From positions 1-7,169 of the forward strand of contig DAOUXE010000050.1 of assembly GCA_030666765.1 (NCBI GenBank): DNA of 7,169 bases, given 5' to 3'. A program made the translations under genes and the position numbers. This DNA is from Methanosarcinales archaeon. Its GTDB lineage: Archaea; Halobacteriota; Methanosarcinia; Methanosarcinales; Methanogasteraceae. Under the pieces are notes generated by a model. The model saw only the letters and a list, made by a program, of their open reading frames with translations. It had not been told where the DNA came from and ran no database searches. Positions 4,353-7,169 of the stretch are shown piece after piece. Positions within the stretch are counted from its first letter, which is position 1. Each line of letters starts with the position of its first letter.

Positions 4353-7169
4353 CTAATCGAAATCTCCAACGGCTATCGCCCAATCGGAAACATAAGACGC
4401 GTTCCAGGTCTGGTTTGTAGTACTTAATGTGCCTATATTGATTTCTTCATAGTCGAGTTTGGCATCTACAGCGATTGCTGGCAAAGCCGTTCCCATACTA
4501 GACAGATTCATCCGGACAGAGTCTGTGTCTTCCTTGTAAAAAACATAATTTTTGTTAGTCGTTGATTTCAGACAATACCCGTCGGTAAGGTTGTTGGCTC
4601 GCCCCATATCCAACAGGAACCGGCCCACCCAGAATTGATTGGCCGTTACCAGCTGTTCAGGGTTCGGATATGGAGGACCCGGGCACTCACTGGTTGGATC
4701 ATACTTATAGAATCCCCACCATGAACCCATCCCGCCTGCTAGGGTGTAATGCCAGATCGCCCGGCGGGTATTTTCCATCGTCCAGACTTCACTGCGCATG
4801 TACCAAAAACGCTCCTCGTATAAATGCGGGCGGTTCGGATCACTATCCAGATTGCTCACGGCGTCATCGTAACTGAACGGTTGTCCGTTGTTGTGGGTGT
4901 CCGGGTAGGACTTCGCGTCCAGCTCGTCATTGTATCGAGCCCTGCCCCACAGCATGTGCTGCCACCCGAAATGTTGGTGTAGATAAAGAGCCCATGATTC
5001 AAGATCGTCCTCGGTGGTCCACTCATTCAAATCGAACCCATAGCCCATGGTCCAGCCCGGCACCGGCCCCAGTCGGGCCGCGATATATCGTTGAATCCGC
5101 CGGTCAGGGATGCCATTGATGCCCCCTACACCGGTGGGCGTCCATAATCGATTATTCCTGTCGTCGCCCCACGCCCATATTTGTACGTGTACCCCCTGGT
5201 TCCTGGCAATCATGATTAGGTTTTCTAATGCCGCAAAAGTCGGGGGGTCCGGGTTTTCACTGCTGTGCTCGTCCCATCCGAGCGAACCGAAGTCGAACCA
5301 GTTATTACAAACATGAACAAAAATGGTATCAAAACCATATTTCTTGGCGTCGGCAATATAGGCGTTAATCATCTCGGTTGATGTCAGGTTGTGTATAAAT
5401 TCGGGGAAGTCCTCCCCGTTCATATATACGTTCAATCGAAACGCCTCGAGTTCGCCGTCGTTCCCGACCTGAATGGCATACCTATTGCCTTGTTTGGTGA
5501 GAAACCCCCTGGCGTTGGGGTCGGGATTGGGCACGACGGTCACGTTACCCGTCAGACCGTTTAACTCCGGATCGGAACTTGTCGTCGCAAATGTCCATTC
5601 ACCGGTTTTGGTGCCCGTAAATCGGAATTTCCAGGTGTTCGAGCCGTCGTAGAACATTTCGGTGGTGTGGGTGGAGCCGCTGCTTGTATGAGTGAAAATA
5701 ACGGTGGCAACAATATCATATTCATTACCGCTCCAGGATGGATTATCGACCGCCCATTCTGTGTATTCCCACATAACAGGATCGGTGCTGGTAAACTCTC
5801 CCATAATCGCTCTGACTTCCTCCAGCGATAGGGCTTTGTTGTAAATGCGGACGTCGTCGATTGTGCTGTTCGTAAAAAAGGCTCCTCCCATTCCGTTAAT
5901 CTGGACGCTCTCATCATTTGTGAGCGTCACGCCACCTTTTACGACATAGTCTCTATCCAGTACGCCGTCCACGTATATGGATAGGAGGCCTACATCGAGA
6001 CTGCTGCCGTCGTCATAGTCACAAACATACGTTCCAACAGCATGATGCCATTTGCCATCAGTCACGTTTATTTCGCCCCTGACTACCTGTGGACTGGTAA
6101 TATCGGTACCAGTTTGACCATAAACTTGAAATGCTACTCCATCATCATGTCCACCATAAACGCTGTCGTGTTTGGATCGCAAAAGATTATAGCCACCCAA
6201 TGTGCCATTTCCTTTTGTAACAAGTCCAGCCCATTCTACGTTCCAATCGTCTATCTTAAACCAGGCCGCGACCGACCGGTCGCCGGTGATATCCAACTCA
6301 CCACCATCACCGCAGTCCACATAACGGGCGTCGCTCCCGTCGGTAGAATGAAGACCAATTGCCCCCATTGGATTTAAACCCTCTGGAGCCCCGGCGGTCC
6401 AGGTGTAACTACCGACGAGTGTCCCGTTGTGACTGCCGACACTATCATAGGCGGTAGTGCCTTTGGTCTCGTCCAACTTCCAGTGAGCAACCAACCCTGT
6501 TTCACTTGGTGCCGGTGTTGGTGCATGCGTTACCGTACCAGATCTTGACGTTGAGCTGGAAACCGTGCCACCATTACATGAAAACTCTGCGTATACCGGA
6601 TAATGGTCTGATACCGCGGTTGTTTCATCTTCAGTTAATCCATATTCCAGATCGTACCTGAAAACACCCGAATCCCCCGTGAAATAGGAGGCTGTTGGAT
6701 TCGTGATTATGATGCGGTCATAGGTGCAATCGGTGGATTTTGTGGTTGTATCAACGCTGTTATCTATGCACCAGTGGTAATTACTGCCGCTCATCGTAGA
6801 AGATGAATCCTCATCGAAGTACGAGCAGTCGGCGTTCAAGTCCCCCATCACAATAAACTCCTGCTCATCAGGATACGTGCTTTGCGCATACTTAACCACA
6901 TTATCAAGCGCGTTTATCTCTTCTGTTGCCTCATCCGGATCGACGTGGATCGTGATAAGAATAAAATCGAAGTTGCAGGCAATTGCCTCAAAAGATGCGA
7001 TATATGGCTCTCTGTGGAATGAATCGGTGCCCGCAGGTTCTGGGTAGGTGTGAGGTGGGTGGGGTGTGTCAGTCAGTTCAATGGTCTGTGTGTTGTAGAT
7101 ATAGGCATACTGCTCTCTACTGGTAGTGCGCCCCAGCCGTTCACCCACAACATAATCATACTGTGAGTT
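4353..7169 (-). CDS. DNase I - LamG - DUF5060 - TIM-barrel glycosidase fusion, 5' partial
   Basis: The frame is open to the window edge, so at least 938 residues are present and the N-terminus is missing; the GTG at 7148 is internal. Counting from the first visible codon, residues 1-196 are DNase I-like: E19, H75, D110 and N112 (MGDLNADCSY), D151 (CTYDR), D188 and H189 (SDHYPV) match bovine E78, H134, D168, N170, D212, D251 and H252. C115 and C148 match its structural disulfide. A Ser/Thr/Pro linker follows (197-225), then a LamG/concanavalin-like domain (226-455), a DUF5060-like beta-sandwich (458-547), a TIM barrel (about 560-855) resembling the DUF4038/clan GH-A group, and a short beta domain ending WAIAVGDFD. 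Candidate acid/base is E716 in GFDLNEW; candidate nucleophile is E785 or E786. The domains imply hydrolysis of DNA and a polysaccharide; export is inferred. The stop is TAG 4353-4355. The glycan substrate is unknown. Confidence 0.9.
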   Translation of the reverse strand, partial: NSQYDYVVGERLGRTTSREQYAYIYNTQTIELTDTPHPPHTYPEPAGTDSFHREPYIASFEAIACNFDFILITIHVDPDEATEEINALDNVVKYAQSTYPDEQEFIVMGDLNADCSYFDEDSSSTMSGSNYHWCIDNSVDTTTKSTDCTYDRIIITNPTASYFTGDSGVFRYDLEYGLTEDETTAVSDHYPVYAEFSCNGGTVSSSTSRSGTVTHAPTPAPSETGLVAHWKLDETKGTTAYDSVGSHNGTLVGSYTWTAGAPEGLNPMGAIGLHSTDGSDARYVDCGDGGELDITGDRSVAAWFKIDDWNVEWAGLVTKGNGTLGGYNLLRSKHDSVYGGHDDGVAFQVYGQTGTDITSPQVVRGEINVTDGKWHHAVGTYVCDYDDGSSLDVGLLSIYVDGVLDRDYVVKGGVTLTNDESVQINGMGGAFFTNSTIDDVRIYNKALSLEEVRAIMGEFTSTDPVMWEYTEWAVDNPSWSGNEYDIVATVIFTHTSSGSTHTTEMFYDGSNTWKFRFTGTKTGEWTFATTSSDPELNGLTGNVTVVPNPDPNARGFLTKQGNRYAIQVGNDGELEAFRLNVYMNGEDFPEFIHNLTSTEMINAYIADAKKYGFDTIFVHVCNNWFDFGSLGWDEHSSENPDPPTFAALENLIMIARNQGVHVQIWAWGDDRNNRLWTPTGVGGINGIPDRRIQRYIAARLGPVPGWTMGYGFDLNEWTTEDDLESWALYLHQHFGWQHMLWGRARYNDELDAKSYPDTHNNGQPFSYDDAVSNLDSDPNRPHLYEERFWYMRSEVWTMENTRRAIWHYTLAGGMGSWWGFYKYDPTSECPGPPYPNPEQLVTANQFWVGRFLLDMGRANNLTDGYCLKSTTNKNYVFYKEDTDSVRMNLSSMGTALPAIAVDAKLDYEEINIGTLSTTNQTWNASYVSDWAIAVGDFD

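Noticed and set aside
4353..4355. TAG of the hydrolase as a pyrrolysine codon
   Set aside because: The RDD and DUF5611-like genes also end in TAG, whereas pyrrolysine users tend to avoid TAG stops; the C-terminal beta domain ends naturally at WAIAVGDFD.
4670..6377. Plus-strand and alternative minus-strand open frames inside the large hydrolase gene
   Set aside because: They lie wholly within a gene with clear domains and encode no recognisable motif.
1..7169. tRNA genes, rRNA, CRISPR arrays
   Set aside because: No T-loop plus anticodon-stem pattern was found outside genes, no rRNA-like segment was recognised, and there are no regularly spaced repeats of CRISPR length.

Overview
The window looks like euryarchaeal DNA from a methanogen, a methane/alkane oxidiser or a close relative. 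The reasons are a metal-dependent cupin-type phosphoglucose isomerase, which is a euryarchaeal enzyme, followed immediately by a small protein that resembles the archaeal family DUF5611, with GGAGGTGA-type ribosome sites. No rRNA, tRNA or CRISPR array was seen, so the lineage is an inference. Three of the five confident genes end in TAG, which argues against TAG being reassigned to pyrrolysine here.

Layout: (1) 64-1224, plus strand: a complete dnaJ co-chaperone gene. Its usual partners grpE and dnaK would lie off the left edge. (2) 1225-1345: a short convergent intergenic stretch holding two 10-bp perfect palindromes and three CAC..GATTA-like repeat units. (3) 1346-2865, minus strand: a compact cluster read in the order RDD-family membrane protein, cupin phosphoglucose isomerase, DUF5611-like protein, with gaps of 29 nt and then about 10 nt. 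The DUF5611-like gene has no conventional start codon where homology and the Shine-Dalgarno site place one, and it has a dnaX-type slippery heptamer near its 3' end. (4) 2866-4352: about 1.5 kb of gene-poor, partly AT-rich sequence with short open frames on both strands, hairpins and probable gene remains. One minus-strand frame directly below the large gene has a helix-turn-helix-like C-terminus. (5) 4353-7169, minus strand: the 3' 938 codons of a large gene that runs off the right edge.

The most notable object is that last gene. It encodes a fusion of a DNase I-like nuclease with every catalytic residue and the structural disulfide cysteines, a Ser/Thr/Pro linker, a LamG/concanavalin-like carbohydrate-binding domain, a DUF5060-like beta-sandwich, a TIM-barrel glycoside-hydrolase-like domain and a C-terminal beta domain. 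I infer an exported enzyme that attacks both DNA and polysaccharide, for example in a biofilm or cell-debris matrix. The signal peptide would be outside the window, so export is not shown directly.

The other genes are housekeeping: protein folding (DnaJ), gluconeogenesis/glycolysis (phosphoglucose isomerase), an uncharacterised membrane protein (RDD) and an uncharacterised archaeal small protein. They show no obvious functional link to the large hydrolase.
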